Below, in pieces: positions 8,624 to 18,395 of a stretch of 64,000 nt of DNA. Numbering within the stretch: position 1 is the stretch's first letter; each line of letters opens with the position of its first letter. This stretch comes from Paraburkholderia caribensis (GTDB lineage: Bacteria > Pseudomonadota > Gammaproteobacteria > Burkholderiales > Burkholderiaceae): assembly GCF_002902945.1 (NCBI RefSeq), contig NZ_CP026102.1:434001-498000 (forward strand), written 5' to 3'. The notes below the pieces were generated by a model that made no database searches, was not told the DNA's origin, and was given only the letters and a program-made list of their open reading frames with translations. Position numbers and translations under genes: made by a program.

Positions 8624-11028
8624 TTGAGCACCTTCAATGCGTTCATTGTTTCCTCATAGCGTCGGAGTTCGTCGATATGCCCACCATTGATTGCATACGT
8701 CACTGCAGAGGATATCTGTTTGGCCGCAGCATTTTGCTCGGGGGTGACGGGCAACTTTCCGCTGCCCGCGTCGATCTCCGGTTTCACATTCGGTCGCTTG
8801 AACGTAATGTAGAACCCACCGCTGTCGATACAGTTGTATGGATTCATAATAATCCGGTCCGGATCGTTGATGGGCGCGGGCCGCAGTTTCATTTGCGCGG
8901 GCTGATGCCGCTTATATGCGGGATCGTCCCACCAATGATCGTCGAAATCCGAAGCTTTCAGCCAGCTGCGATAGACCCAATAGCCGGCGTAATTGGAACG
9001 TCCCGTCAACTGCTTGAAGCCGCGACCGCGAAACTCCTGCGCATCCGTGTCGCCGACGTTACCGTTACTCCAGCTATACGAGCCGGCAATGCGTCCACCT
9101 TTGCTATTGAACTTTTCTGAACTGTAATAGCTGTCGAATTCTGGCGTTTCGCGTCCGTACCAGTGGCCGAGGTCGGATTCCGACTGCTGCGACGCCGGGT
9201 TGATCTTACCGTTGGCCATGCTCGCTTCCTGCATGTTTGTCAGCGATCCCGACTCTACGGCACCTTGTCCGAAGAAATGAGCCTGCCGGATAGGATTGGT
9301 AATCACGTATTTCTGCATTACCTGATTCAATGCGACACGATATCGTTCCCGTGTAGCTTCCGGCGTCCGCTTGTAGATCTTTGCAAGCGTGCTCTTGTCG
9401 ATCCACGCGCACTTTCTCATCCAGTCGATAAATTCGATGGGATGGAAATGCCACAACGTAGGCGGAAGCGATAGTTTCGCATCGGCCCACCATTGCAGCT
9501 TGTTCGCGTGGGCCTTGAACTGCGCGTATTGGTCCTGCGTCATCGCAGTGCGCGGGGTGTGGTCACCCCACGTCCCGTCTTTCAGCAGGAAACCATACGC
9601 TGCGTCGAAATTTTCCGCTTCCCATTCGGTCCTGAATTCGCATACCAGTCGCCGCATCTTTTTTCGGACGCCGTCGTCGCGCAAGCGTGATAGAGCCTGT
9701 TGATCGGTCATTGAATCATCGACGTTCTCCTTGAGCAACTTGAGAATAGTCTTCGCGTCGCATCGCCCATCTGGCATCGCCGACGTGCCTTTCCCACCTT
9801 CATGGACCAGTTTCCATCCAAGGAATTCAGGAAAATCTGCGTCAGACAACTTGACGATTATCTTGTCGTTCAGGTCGATATAGCCCTTCTTGCCGCTATC
9901 GAAGGCGATGTACTTCCAGTTGCCCGCCTTCGATGTTTGCAGTGCATCGGGACCGATGACGCGCCCCCACCGCAGAAGTTCATATGCCGCGCTGGCTGAA
10001 GCCGGATCGATCAGGTTGGCTATCTGATTCATGTTGTATTCGTAGCGCGCGTCCGGACAATCGGCATGATCGACAACGTCGCCGGTTTCATCGTAAGACG
10101 TGGTCCGGCACGCACCCCTTGAAAACGTGACCGTGACGTTGAGCAACCTGTCCGTCGTGCCGATCTTATTGCACGTCATCGAAGGTTCCGAAACGCCATA
10201 GGGTTGCGCCTTCGTCGTAGCAGCGTCCACATGCTGATGATGCTGACGTGCCTGCTTGAGCACGTCGGCGATCCGCTTGCGCTCGGCGTGGTCGTGCTTT
10301 GCCTTGTCGCTCTCCCACGCCCTGTGTTTGATCTTTGCCATTTCGGGCGATTGATCATAGACATCGATACCGGCTCGAACGATGAAATGGCTGTCGCCCC
10401 AGAGGTCGGGATCGCCCGCCTGGACGGTGCTGTCGAATACTTTGTAGGGTTTATCGCCGCGCTTGAACAACGCATCGATGCCCGCCTGATTCGTGAAGAT
10501 TTCGAAATGGATCGCCTGAAAACCGCTGATCTCGCCGCCTCGTCCGACGACGGTCTTGCGATCGACAGTTTGCCCCTGTTTGACGGACACGGCCGAGAGA
10601 TGCATATAGACAGACCAGAAGGCCAGACTGGCTTTTTCCCCTGTCTCCGCGTGATGCTCGATGACGACGCACCCATTGTCGGTCCAGTTGGTTGCCTGAC
10701 CGTCCGCGCTTCCGTAGTTGAGCGGATCTTTGTCGTTCGTGTTCTTCGCTTCGGCTGCCCGCACGAACGCCACTGTTCCGTCTGCGATAGATCGGATGGG
10801 CTCCATGCCGTAACGCAGATGCACGCCTCCGTGCCAGCGCATGTTGGCGCTGAGCGGATAGGCGCCGGAGCCAAATGGTGGCTCGGGAAACAGCTGATTC
10901 GAATATGCAATGTCGCGGGTTAGATCGCCGATGTCAGCGTCGGCGGTAATGATGGGGTAGCTGATGAGCATGCGCGTACGATTGAAAAAGGGGTGTTCCG
11001 CGAAGCAGAGATCATTGCGAAAAGACAA
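8620..11028 (-). CDS. Type VI secretion effector: M23-like plus GH19-like peptidoglycan hydrolase
   Basis: An 802-residue putative antibacterial toxin delivered with the VgrG encoded just upstream (17-bp overlap). Residues about 60-180 form an M23/LytM-like domain, but the zinc motifs are altered: His66 is followed by His70 where Asp is usual, and the HxH motif reads AIH (172-174) before FEI. A charged linker (230-275) and an SH3-like part (350-395) follow. The C-terminus from about 575 is lysozyme-like of the GH19 type: FGQGAVESG with candidate acid Glu592, then FRGRGFKQLTGRSNY (666-680), the hallmark of chitinase-like endolysins. The C-terminal domain probably cleaves glycan strands, while the N-terminal one may only bind. 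No signal peptide, as expected for type VI cargo. Confidence 0.82.
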   Translation of the reverse strand: MSFRNDLCFAEHPFFNRTRMLISYPIITADADIGDLTRDIAYSNQLFPEPPFGSGAYPLSANMRWHGGVHLRYGMEPIRSIADGTVAFVRAAEAKNTNDKDPLNYGSADGQATNWTDNGCVVIEHHAETGEKASLAFWSVYMHLSAVSVKQGQTVDRKTVVGRGGEISGFQAIHFEIFTNQAGIDALFKRGDKPYKVFDSTVQAGDPDLWGDSHFIVRAGIDVYDQSPEMAKIKHRAWESDKAKHDHAERKRIADVLKQARQHHQHVDAATTKAQPYGVSEPSMTCNKIGTTDRLLNVTVTFSRGACRTTSYDETGDVVDHADCPDARYEYNMNQIANLIDPASASAAYELLRWGRVIGPDALQTSKAGNWKYIAFDSGKKGYIDLNDKIIVKLSDADFPEFLGWKLVHEGGKGTSAMPDGRCDAKTILKLLKENVDDSMTDQQALSRLRDDGVRKKMRRLVCEFRTEWEAENFDAAYGFLLKDGTWGDHTPRTAMTQDQYAQFKAHANKLQWWADAKLSLPPTLWHFHPIEFIDWMRKCAWIDKSTLAKIYKRTPEATRERYRVALNQVMQKYVITNPIRQAHFFGQGAVESGSLTNMQEASMANGKINPASQQSESDLGHWYGRETPEFDSYYSSEKFNSKGGRIAGSYSWSNGNVGDTDAQEFRGRGFKQLTGRSNYAGYWVYRSWLKASDFDDHWWDDPAYKRHQPAQMKLRPAPINDPDRIIMNPYNCIDSGGFYITFKRPNVKPEIDAGSGKLPVTPEQNAAAKQISSAVTYAINGGHIDELRRYEETMNALKVLN

Positions 11029-13543
11029 ACTTCCCCGGTAAGGTCAGATCGCCCCTTGGCAGCATCGGTAGCGGATAGTTCGTCGATTCGGGACCGGCAA
11101 AACTATGCTGCGCTCCTTTAATATCGATTTTCCCGGGGGCATGAATTTCGATGTTCCCATCTTTGATCCGCACATATGCGCCACCGGACGTGAGCAGGAT
11201 CCCCTGTTTCGCCGCCGCCTCGATGTTCTCCGTTGCCGACAGCAGATTCAGGACGTTCTGTGCGGTTACTTCCACGTTATCCGAATGCGCCCGAATCTCG
11301 ACTTTGCCTTTCGCCGCAAAGAGCTTCATCCCGGCGTTCTGCACGAAAAGACTAAGTTTCTCGCCGACGCTCGCGATCAGCGATTTGCCTGCGGCGAGAT
11401 GCGTACCTTGCCCACTGACGAAGTTGACCTGCTCTTCAGCCGACAAGTGTAACGACTGCTGCGTCGCCATACCGATGCCCGAGGGGCTCGTGAACAGCAT
11501 CAAAGGCTCCCTGAATGCGTTTGCAGTCCCGGTGCCGCCGCCCGCAGTCAACCCACTCATAGACGATCCTGAGATGCCTCTTTGCGTCGCATCGGCGAAC
11601 GACTGCAAGGCATCCTGACCTGCCTTCAGACCCTCAGCCTGATGCGTTTCGCTTGCAGACGACATTGCATCGATCACGCTTTGCGCGTTCGCGAGTTGCT
11701 TCTGCGCGTCGCGCGCATCCATTTGATGATCGCCGACGCTCTTCGCGTACGTCGTTATGAGCAGACCTCTCGCCGCACGGACGGCACCGTAATCATCCGT
11801 GGCGAGATCGAATCCACTGCCCAGATAGGCGCCGCGGGTGTTGCCGCTCTGCGCGATCAGATAGCCCAGGTGCAGACTCGAATTTGCGCTCGTGCTGTAA
11901 AGCTGTACGCGATTCTGCCCTGTCGCGTCGTCCATCACCATCTGGTTGTAGCCGCTGCCGCCGAACTCCTTCGATCGGTAACCCGAGAGCAGACCGTTCG
12001 AATGCCATTGAGGCAATCTTGCACCGTTATAGACGCGTCCAACCACGATCGGCCGGTCGCAATCACCATCCAAATAGTCGATCAGCACTTCTTCGCCGAC
12101 GCGCGGCAGATGCACGCCACCGTATCCACCGCCCGCGTCCGATTGCGCCACACGCACCCAGCACGAAGCCCGCTCATCGCTGCCATTGAGCCGCTCCCAG
12201 ATGAAGCGCACCTTGATCCGGTTCAGTTCGTCGGTGTAGACCTCTTCGTTCTGCGGGCCAACGACAATCGCCGACTCGAGCTGCACGTCCGGCTTCTCAT
12301 GTTCGAACGGGCTGCGATAAGGCACATTCGTGCGCTGAGCCTCGACGTCGACACGATAGAACCCGTCCGAGCCGTCGGCGCACATCACCTTGCACGTGCG
12401 CTCACCGTCGTAGGTCGCACGAACGGCCAATACCGCGTCTTGGAGGCTATGCGGAAACATCTGTCCGTCGCCGTCGACGGGCAGATTGTTCTCGATCGTC
12501 CACGTCGTCTCGATCACGGCGAATTCGCGCTGATTCGCCAGATCACGATCGTGGTCAGGATGACCGCTCAGAGTGAAACGCCGCCCCGCGTCGACATCTC
12601 GCATGCCACCGATGCCGTGAAACCGCTTGGCGCGCGACTCCCACTCTTCAATGCGGATGCGTGAAAGCGCGTCTCCGCGGTCCTGACCGCCGTATGTGTA
12701 TGCGCCCGTGTATTCGTAGACTTCGGCCTGCGCTGGCAAGGTGCCCTGCGCGGGTATCGTCGGTGTGCTCGTGCCCTTGGGGTTGTATGCGGTAGACGGG
12801 CTCTTGTAGTCGAAGGTGCGCGTTGTCAACAGCGTGCTTTGCAGCGTTCGCGTGCCCGACCATTGGATGAGCGCATCTGTTTCACTGTTCGTTCCGGCGC
12901 GAGAGAACTGCACGTTCTGTGGCGACATCGCATCGAGAGCCGAGAGGTTGTCGGTGATCACCAGCGTATGCGATTTGCCGTCGCTTTCCTGCTGCCAGAA
13001 ACCAAACAGACCTTCTGATTCGAGCAGCCGATGCACGAAGTTCCAATCGTATTCGTTCTGGCGGCAGTAGGAACGCGAAGGCAGTGGCTTCATAAGCGCG
13101 AACCGGAAGCGTCCCTGCGCCTGTGGATGCGCATTGAAGACGTCAGTGATGATCTCGTCCACGCTAGCATCCTGCCAGATGCGCTGATCACGCCGGAACC
13201 TGAGGAAGTGCATCCACGACGCGAAACCGATCTGATAACTCGAGAGCGCGCCGTCGGATCCGAGGCGGCGCGCCGTGTGCACGTAGCCGTTATGGGGCAA
13301 ATAGGATTTGTCAGATTGCTGGATCCACAGCGTGACCGGCTGCGCGATCAGCCTCTTGAGTTCGATGCTAGATGACGTCGAAATCATATCGACCGTGAAC
13401 TCGAAATGCCTTCCGATGCGCGAATGGCCAATCACCCGTTGCGGTAGCAAAACGTTGCTACCAAGCGGCGTCTCCAGCCTCAATACCCGGTCTTGGTGTG
13501 CGAGCCCATTCGTCATGGCCGCGGAAATGTCCTGCGCCCCCAT
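11012..13543 (-). CDS. vgrG: Type VI secretion VgrG spike protein
   Basis: An 843-residue trimeric tail spike protein. The N-terminal gp27-like part spans roughly residues 20-380 (with RIRIEEWESRAKRFHG), the gp5-like OB fold contains VRFIWERLNG and GYGGVHLPRVGEEVLIDYLDGD (about 430-500), and a C-terminal DUF2345-type extension runs from about 620 and ends after a predicted beta prism. AGGAAGAGG precedes the start. The effector and a putative immunity gene follow in the same transcript. No baseplate, sheath or ATPase genes are in the window, so this is an orphan VgrG cassette that would use a core system encoded elsewhere. The extension probably docks the effector. Confidence 0.95.
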   Translation of the reverse strand: MGAQDISAAMTNGLAHQDRVLRLETPLGSNVLLPQRVIGHSRIGRHFEFTVDMISTSSSIELKRLIAQPVTLWIQQSDKSYLPHNGYVHTARRLGSDGALSSYQIGFASWMHFLRFRRDQRIWQDASVDEIITDVFNAHPQAQGRFRFALMKPLPSRSYCRQNEYDWNFVHRLLESEGLFGFWQQESDGKSHTLVITDNLSALDAMSPQNVQFSRAGTNSETDALIQWSGTRTLQSTLLTTRTFDYKSPSTAYNPKGTSTPTIPAQGTLPAQAEVYEYTGAYTYGGQDRGDALSRIRIEEWESRAKRFHGIGGMRDVDAGRRFTLSGHPDHDRDLANQREFAVIETTWTIENNLPVDGDGQMFPHSLQDAVLAVRATYDGERTCKVMCADGSDGFYRVDVEAQRTNVPYRSPFEHEKPDVQLESAIVVGPQNEEVYTDELNRIKVRFIWERLNGSDERASCWVRVAQSDAGGGYGGVHLPRVGEEVLIDYLDGDCDRPIVVGRVYNGARLPQWHSNGLLSGYRSKEFGGSGYNQMVMDDATGQNRVQLYSTSANSSLHLGYLIAQSGNTRGAYLGSGFDLATDDYGAVRAARGLLITTYAKSVGDHQMDARDAQKQLANAQSVIDAMSSASETHQAEGLKAGQDALQSFADATQRGISGSSMSGLTAGGGTGTANAFREPLMLFTSPSGIGMATQQSLHLSAEEQVNFVSGQGTHLAAGKSLIASVGEKLSLFVQNAGMKLFAAKGKVEIRAHSDNVEVTAQNVLNLLSATENIEAAAKQGILLTSGGAYVRIKDGNIEIHAPGKIDIKGAQHSFAGPESTNYPLPMLPRGDLTLPGKFVFSQ

Positions 13544-14277
13544 AACGCCTCTTCCTGTTTAATTCATGGCCCTCGAATTCTACAAAAAAACAGATGAATA
13601 GACCATTATCAGATTTAAAGAGTGAAATCGATTTTAAAAATTTCAATTATGCGATTTGCATTTAACATTGAAACGCATGCTTTACCGATAAATTGCGACG
13701 CGAATTACATTAAATCGCAGGCGACATTCTCGATCAAGCGTCGCATTCTGGTATGAATGCGTTCCTGATGTGCGATGTTGTGCGATTACGGCCGCGCGAT
13801 TGTTAAATTGCAAAGGCAGAACTATCAATCGCTAGCCATTTTTTTGCCGCGAACGTCTCTTGTCGCGAGCGGAACCGACGCTCAAGCGTCGGTGAACAGC
13901 AGCCGAGGAGTGATCGAAACTGGCCGGACCCAGAATCTTTTGCAGCCGGACATGCTCTTCCAGAGAGCCAGATAAATGAACTGCCCTTCGAGCACTTCCT
14001 TTGACGCTGATTGCAGTGTCGTAACAGCGCGCTGACAATGATGCAGGCGTGCCAATGCGCAGTTGTCTCCAAGCGCGGATCACATTGCGACCAGCAAATC
14101 GGGCTTGTGATCGTCAACCGACACATCGCGACCGCGGCGCCGTTCACGGTGGGCGCACGCTCCATGGATCGGTCTGCAAACTGTACCGGCCCCTTGCGGA
14201 AGGCCACCACAAACGCTCCCCGAGTCCTCATTGATGCAGAATCGGCGCAAAGGCCACAACGACACGAGCTGAATACG
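13544..14277. other. AT-rich upstream region of the vgrG cassette
   Basis: Bases 13563-13760 are strikingly AT-rich (for instance ATTTTAAAAATTTC near 13630) against a GC-rich genome. That fits a silenced, transferred operon promoter reading leftward into vgrG. The rest to 14277 shows no gene I can support, although open frames exist on both strands. Confidence 0.5.
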
Positions 14278-14970
14278 ATGGACGACCCAGAATCGCTTTC
14301 CCTGGCACTGCCCGACGGCACTAAGGTCTCCGCGCTCCTCCGAGTGCCGGAGGACGCGCGAGCCCTGTATGTCTTCGCGCACGGTGCCGGCGCGGGCATG
14401 CAGCACGCCGGCATGTCGTCATTGGCCGACGCGCTTGCGGCGGCCAATGACGCCACATTGCGCTACCAGTTTCCGTACATGGAGCGGGGCTCCAGGCGGG
14501 TGGACTCGCCGGCCGTGGCACATGCTACCGTGCAGGCAGCCGTCGCAGAGGCCCGCCGGCGGCTGCCAGCCCTGCCGCTCTTCGCGGGCGGCAGGTCGTT
14601 CGGCGGCCGCATGACGTCCCAGGCCCAAGCCATCTCGCCGCTCGACGGCGCGCGTGGCCTCGCTTTCGTCGCGTTCCCGCTGCACCCGGCGGGCGCGCCC
14701 GGCGTGGAGCGGGCACACCACCTGGCGGACGTCACGGTGCCGATTCTTTTCCTGCAGGGCACGCGCGACAAGCTGGCCGAGCTTAACCTTCTGAGGTCGG
14801 TCGTCGAGACGCTGGCGCCACGCACCACGCTGCATGTAGTAGACGACGCAGATCATTCGTTCCACGTGCGCGCGTCCTCCGGCCGGACCGACGCGGAGGT
14901 CGTGCTTGAGCTGGCGCGGACGATGTCGGCGTGGTTCTTCGCCGAAGGAGAGTTCGTGCGCGTCACCTGA
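14278..14970 (+). CDS. Alpha/beta hydrolase of the KANL3/Tex30-like (dienelactone hydrolase-related) type
   Basis: A predicted soluble serine hydrolase of about 230 residues. After a short strand (ALYVFAHGAGAG) comes the nucleophile elbow GGRSFGGR, with Ser as nucleophile; the acid lies in LFLQGTRDKLAE and the histidine in DDADHSFHV near the C-terminus. HGAGAGMQH is the oxyanion region typical of this small-hydrolase group. The ATG at 14278 starts the conserved part; the in-frame upstream sequence is not protein-like, and no strong ribosome site is present. Substrate unknown. It appears monocistronic. Confidence 0.8.
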   Translation: MDDPESLSLALPDGTKVSALLRVPEDARALYVFAHGAGAGMQHAGMSSLADALAAANDATLRYQFPYMERGSRRVDSPAVAHATVQAAVAEARRRLPALPLFAGGRSFGGRMTSQAQAISPLDGARGLAFVAFPLHPAGAPGVERAHHLADVTVPILFLQGTRDKLAELNLLRSVVETLAPRTTLHVVDDADHSFHVRASSGRTDAEVVLELARTMSAWFFAEGEFVRVT

Positions 14971-15595
14971 GCAAGCGCAGGAATGCTTGTAGTAGCGTCG
15001 GGACGGCGAGCCGGCGACCTCGCCGTGCTGGACTTGCCCGCTCAATCCCTTCGCTATCCGCAGATGGTCTGTCGCATAGCCACCATAAGCGACGCCTGTC
15101 GCGTCGGCGACGTTTTCCCAGTGCCGAGTGAGTGAATCTGTCAGATCTGCTTGCGGCGACCCGCCCCCGGAATCGCGGAGGGCATCTGCTTTGATTTGGC
15201 CGGCGCCGATCCGTGAGTGACAGTCCAGGGATGCGGCCGGAACCAGACTGGCGGAGCGTCGAACAACGTGCATTGGCCGGTCACTGCCCGACGCGGTCGC
15301 CCGAAACCGACCCAATTCGGTCGCATGGATTCATCGTGCTAAACGTCCGCTTTCGATTACATTCGGCCAAAGCTCCCGAGCCGAGGCAAATAAGATGGGC
15401 TCACCAATCCGACCGTGCATGGCGTTACGCCAACCGATGACTTTTCCACCTTTGCTTGGTTATCCGGAGCAAAAGCAAGTCTTCGCCAACGAGCGCTGCC
15501 GATGGCTATTATCAAAGAGTCGCCGTTGCAACTATCCGCATCTCGAACCAAGCGATGAAAGGCTCAAACCTCATTGCTTGATGGGCGATACTGAA
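14971..15595. other. Intergenic stretch with possible coding remnant
   Basis: On the - strand at about 14993-15132 one frame reads like protein (DSLTRHWENVADATG, then YGGYATDHLRIAKG) but has no start or stop that makes a whole gene; it may be a fragment of an unidentified gene. The remaining 450 bases show nothing definite. Confidence 0.3.
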
Positions 15596-16339
15596 TCACA
15601 GTAATTGAGCGGTAGGACGTACGACGATTTCGTTGATGTCGACTTCAATCGGTTGCTCGATGGCGAAGGTAATGGCGCGCGCGACGGCAGTTGGAGAAAT
15701 CGCTTTTGTGTAGATTTCCAGAATACGCGCGCTGTCGGTGCCGGTGGTTTTGTTCTGAATACCACTGTTCACCGCACCGGGCGTGATCGAGGTCACACGG
15801 ATCGAATGGCTGGCCATCTCGGCGCGCAGGCCTTCCGAAAGCGCCCGAATCGCAAACTTGGATGCGGAATGCACGGCGCCACCCGGTGAGAACACCTTTA
15901 GTCCATGCACCGAGCCCAGGTTGATCACATGGCCAAAGCCTTGCCGCAAGAACACCGGCAGCGCAGCGGCGATCCCCCATAGGGTCCCCTTCAAGTTCAG
16001 ATCGATCGTGGTTTCCCATTCCTCCGTGTTCACCTCGGCCATCGGACGGATCAACATGACACCCGCGCTGTTGATCAGTACGTCGAGCTTCCCAAAATCA
16101 GCGACGATGGTACTCACGACCATCTCCATGTCTTTCTTTCGCGTGACGTCAACGTCGTATCGCTTGGCTTCGCCGCCCTCGGCACGAATGTGTTGGACCA
16201 ACAAATCCGCTTTGTTTTGATCTATGTCCGCAACCGCGACGATCGCGCCGTCCGCGGCTAATGCTTTCGCCGCGGCCGAGCCTATCCCGCCCGCGCCTCC
16301 TGCGATTAGAACGACCTTTCCTTTGATCCCTTCACGCAT
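15596..16339 (-). CDS. Short-chain dehydrogenase/reductase (SDR)
   Basis: A 247-residue NAD(P)-dependent oxidoreductase of the classical SDR fold. The cofactor glycine motif is GGAGGIGSA near residue 15, NSAG lies near 90, the catalytic Ser is in the strand NLGSVHG, and the Tyr-x3-Lys position reads HSASKFA. The usual Tyr is therefore replaced by His, so activity needs checking. The C-terminal part contains SITPGAVNS as in typical SDRs. The ATG at 16339 is chosen because AAGGA lies six bases upstream; a GTG at 16354 is possible. It is divergent from a LysR gene that likely controls it. Substrate unknown. Confidence 0.85.
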   Translation of the reverse strand: MREGIKGKVVLIAGGAGGIGSAAAKALAADGAIVAVADIDQNKADLLVQHIRAEGGEAKRYDVDVTRKKDMEMVVSTIVADFGKLDVLINSAGVMLIRPMAEVNTEEWETTIDLNLKGTLWGIAAALPVFLRQGFGHVINLGSVHGLKVFSPGGAVHSASKFAIRALSEGLRAEMASHSIRVTSITPGAVNSGIQNKTTGTDSARILEIYTKAISPTAVARAITFAIEQPIEVDINEIVVRPTAQLL

Positions 16340-16486
16340 GACGTATCCTTTCACCTTTGAGGCGCTTTAAGCCGCTTTCGTTGAGCAAATGTCAAAGCTG
16401 CCGGCCGTGCATCGACGGACGCTCTTTAATCCAGGGGTGCATGCTAATCGGCATGTCGTCGTTGAACCATTCGCTAATATCCGACA

Positions 16487-17371
16487 ATGGCTGATCAAAT
16501 TCGCACATCGTTCGATTGGGAAGACATCCGCATTTTCGTGTCTCTGGCGCGTTATGGCAGCCTTTCAGCTACGGCCAGGGCGCTATCGCTTTCGCACGCG
16601 ACCATTTCTCGGCGCATTCAGACGCTCGAGAAAGCGCTAGGTGAGAAATTGGTGGAGCGTCGCCCCGATGGTTATGTGCTAACCACGGCTGGCGTGCGCG
16701 CGCTTTCGCCAGCCAGCGAGATGGAAGTGGCGGCCGCACGACTCGGACGCGGCGGTCAGCCGCAGGAGCCGAGCGGGCTTGTGCGCGTCAATGCGCCGCC
16801 AAGTCTGGCGCAATGTTTTCTTGTCGAGAAACTGGCCGGTTTGACTGCAGCGTATCCGACATTGGATGTGGATCTTGCCACCGACTTTCGAGCGGTCAGC
16901 CTCGAGCGACGCGAAGCCGACATTGCGCTGCGGTTCGGGCGGCCAACAGACGGTGAAGTCATCGCAAAGCGGGCGGCAACGCCAGGTTTTGGTTTTTATG
17001 CCGTGGACGAATGGCGGCGACGTTTGGCAGCCGGCCAAAGCCCGACCTTCGTCGGCTTCGACGATGCGAACGCTCACTTGCCGGAAGCCAGTTGGCTTCG
17101 CGAAACCTATCCACGCGCCCGCGTTGCGTTCAAAAGCAATAGTCAGGTGATGCAGGCGGCAGCGGCCCGTGCCGGCGCAGGCATCGCCCTGTTGCCTCAC
17201 TTTGTCGGGCGCGGTGAAGCAACCTTGGTGCATTGCGAGATGAAGGAAGCGCCGCCATCCAGGGAACTTTGGCTATTGATTCGGCGCGATGGCGTCACCA
17301 ACCTCGCAATCAAAACGGTGGTCGATTTTCTGATGAACCTCCTTTCCAGCGAGCGTGCACTGATCGAATAG
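16487..17371 (+). CDS. LysR-family transcriptional regulator
   Basis: A 294-residue regulator. The winged helix-turn-helix occupies about residues 10-70 (FVSLARYGSLSATARALSLS, HATISRRIQTLE), followed by a substrate-binding domain. It belongs to the LysR group that acts on divergent SDR genes: the SDR start lies 147 bp away on the other strand, and the gap is the likely operator. The MBL-fold hydrolase gene begins 177 bp downstream on the same strand and may be co-transcribed. Confidence 0.88.
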   Translation: MADQIRTSFDWEDIRIFVSLARYGSLSATARALSLSHATISRRIQTLEKALGEKLVERRPDGYVLTTAGVRALSPASEMEVAAARLGRGGQPQEPSGLVRVNAPPSLAQCFLVEKLAGLTAAYPTLDVDLATDFRAVSLERREADIALRFGRPTDGEVIAKRAATPGFGFYAVDEWRRRLAAGQSPTFVGFDDANAHLPEASWLRETYPRARVAFKSNSQVMQAAAARAGAGIALLPHFVGRGEATLVHCEMKEAPPSRELWLLIRRDGVTNLAIKTVVDFLMNLLSSERALIE

Positions 17372-17548
17372 GTCTTGCTGCGCCACCGCGCGCATCTCCG
17401 TTGCCTGCAACTCTTTCACGCGCATGCCCGTTATGTCCTGAATGTACTTGTGCGAAATCGAGCATCCGCTGAACAAATGTGGGGAATGCCGCGCGGAAAC
17501 CCAGACCGCCATAATCGCCGCATTCCCACTTCGACATTGGACGCTGTG

Positions 17549-18328
17549 ATGACTGGTGCAACTATTACACTGATTGGCGGACCAACCGCTTTGATAGAGG
17601 TAGGTGGCTTTCGGCTTTTAACCGATCCGACCTTTGATCCGCCAGGTACTTACCAGCCATATCCCGGCAAGCCCGTGACGTTTCATAAAACCACCGGTCC
17701 CGCGCTCACGATCGGGGAAATCGGCCCATTGGACGCCGTATTGCTAAGCCACGACCATCACTTCGATAACCTTGACACAACGGGGCGCTTGATATTGCCG
17801 TCCGTGAAATCAACCTATACGACGCTCTCCGGGCAGGCCCGCTTGGGCGGTAATGCCTTGGGCCTGACACCCTTCGAAACAAAAACGTTCGAAGGTCCAG
17901 GCTCTAGACGTTTGCTGATTACCGGTACGCCTGCGCGACATGGCCCAGTGGGAATCGAGCCGTATTCGGGCGACGTCATCGGTTTTCTGCTGGGAGAAGA
18001 AGAAGAGGGCGACGCGGTCTATGTGACCGGCGACACAGTTTGGTATGAGGGCACTGCCGAGGTCGCCCGTCGGTATTCTCCAAAGGTGGTGATCGTCTTC
18101 GCCGGCGCGGCCGAGCCGCGTGGGCGCTTCCAGATGACGATGGACGGCAACGACGCACTGGCTGCCGCCCATGCTTTCCCCAATGCGAAGATCCTGGCGG
18201 TGCACAACGAAGGCTGGAAGCACAACACGGAAAGCGCTGACGAGCTGGCTTCGGCCTTTACCGCGCTTGGCGTCGGCGATCGCTTGTTGCGCCTGCTGCG
18301 CGGCGAGCCATTGAAGATCGAGTGGTGA
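17549..18328 (+). CDS. MBL-fold metal-dependent hydrolase (UlaG-like)
   Basis: A predicted 259-residue soluble metallo-beta-lactamase-fold enzyme. The signature HxHxxD is seen as SHDHHFDN near residue 70; further ligands are likely in GTPARHGP, VTGDTVWYEG and the late VHNEGWKH. The fold begins at TITLIGGPTALIEVGG, so the ATG at 17549 is preferred over upstream in-frame codons. Such UlaG-like proteins hydrolyse lactones or phosphodiesters, but the substrate cannot be read from sequence. It lies downstream of the LysR gene in the same direction. Confidence 0.83.
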   Translation: MTGATITLIGGPTALIEVGGFRLLTDPTFDPPGTYQPYPGKPVTFHKTTGPALTIGEIGPLDAVLLSHDHHFDNLDTTGRLILPSVKSTYTTLSGQARLGGNALGLTPFETKTFEGPGSRRLLITGTPARHGPVGIEPYSGDVIGFLLGEEEEGDAVYVTGDTVWYEGTAEVARRYSPKVVIVFAGAAEPRGRFQMTMDGNDALAAAHAFPNAKILAVHNEGWKHNTESADELASAFTALGVGDRLLRLLRGEPLKIEW

Positions 18329-18349
18329 GTAGTATCCCGGCGAATTGCG

Positions 18350-18395
18350 TTGAACGTCTAAGACGGTCCGTTAACCGAGCGGAGCAGACGTTCAA
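18350..18395. repeat. Inverted repeat just after the MBL hydrolase gene
   Basis: TTGAACGTCT (18350-18359) pairs perfectly with AGACGTTCAA (18386-18395), and an inner CGGT/ACCG pair extends the stem. A T-rich run (TTGTTTTG) follows. It could be a weak terminator for the gene ending at 18328, or one of the dispersed palindromes common in Burkholderia intergenic DNA. Confidence 0.5.

Noticed and set aside
13803..14456. 217-codon - strand frame near the alpha/beta hydrolase
   Set aside because: It overlaps the hydrolase start and shows no motif; probably a shadow frame.
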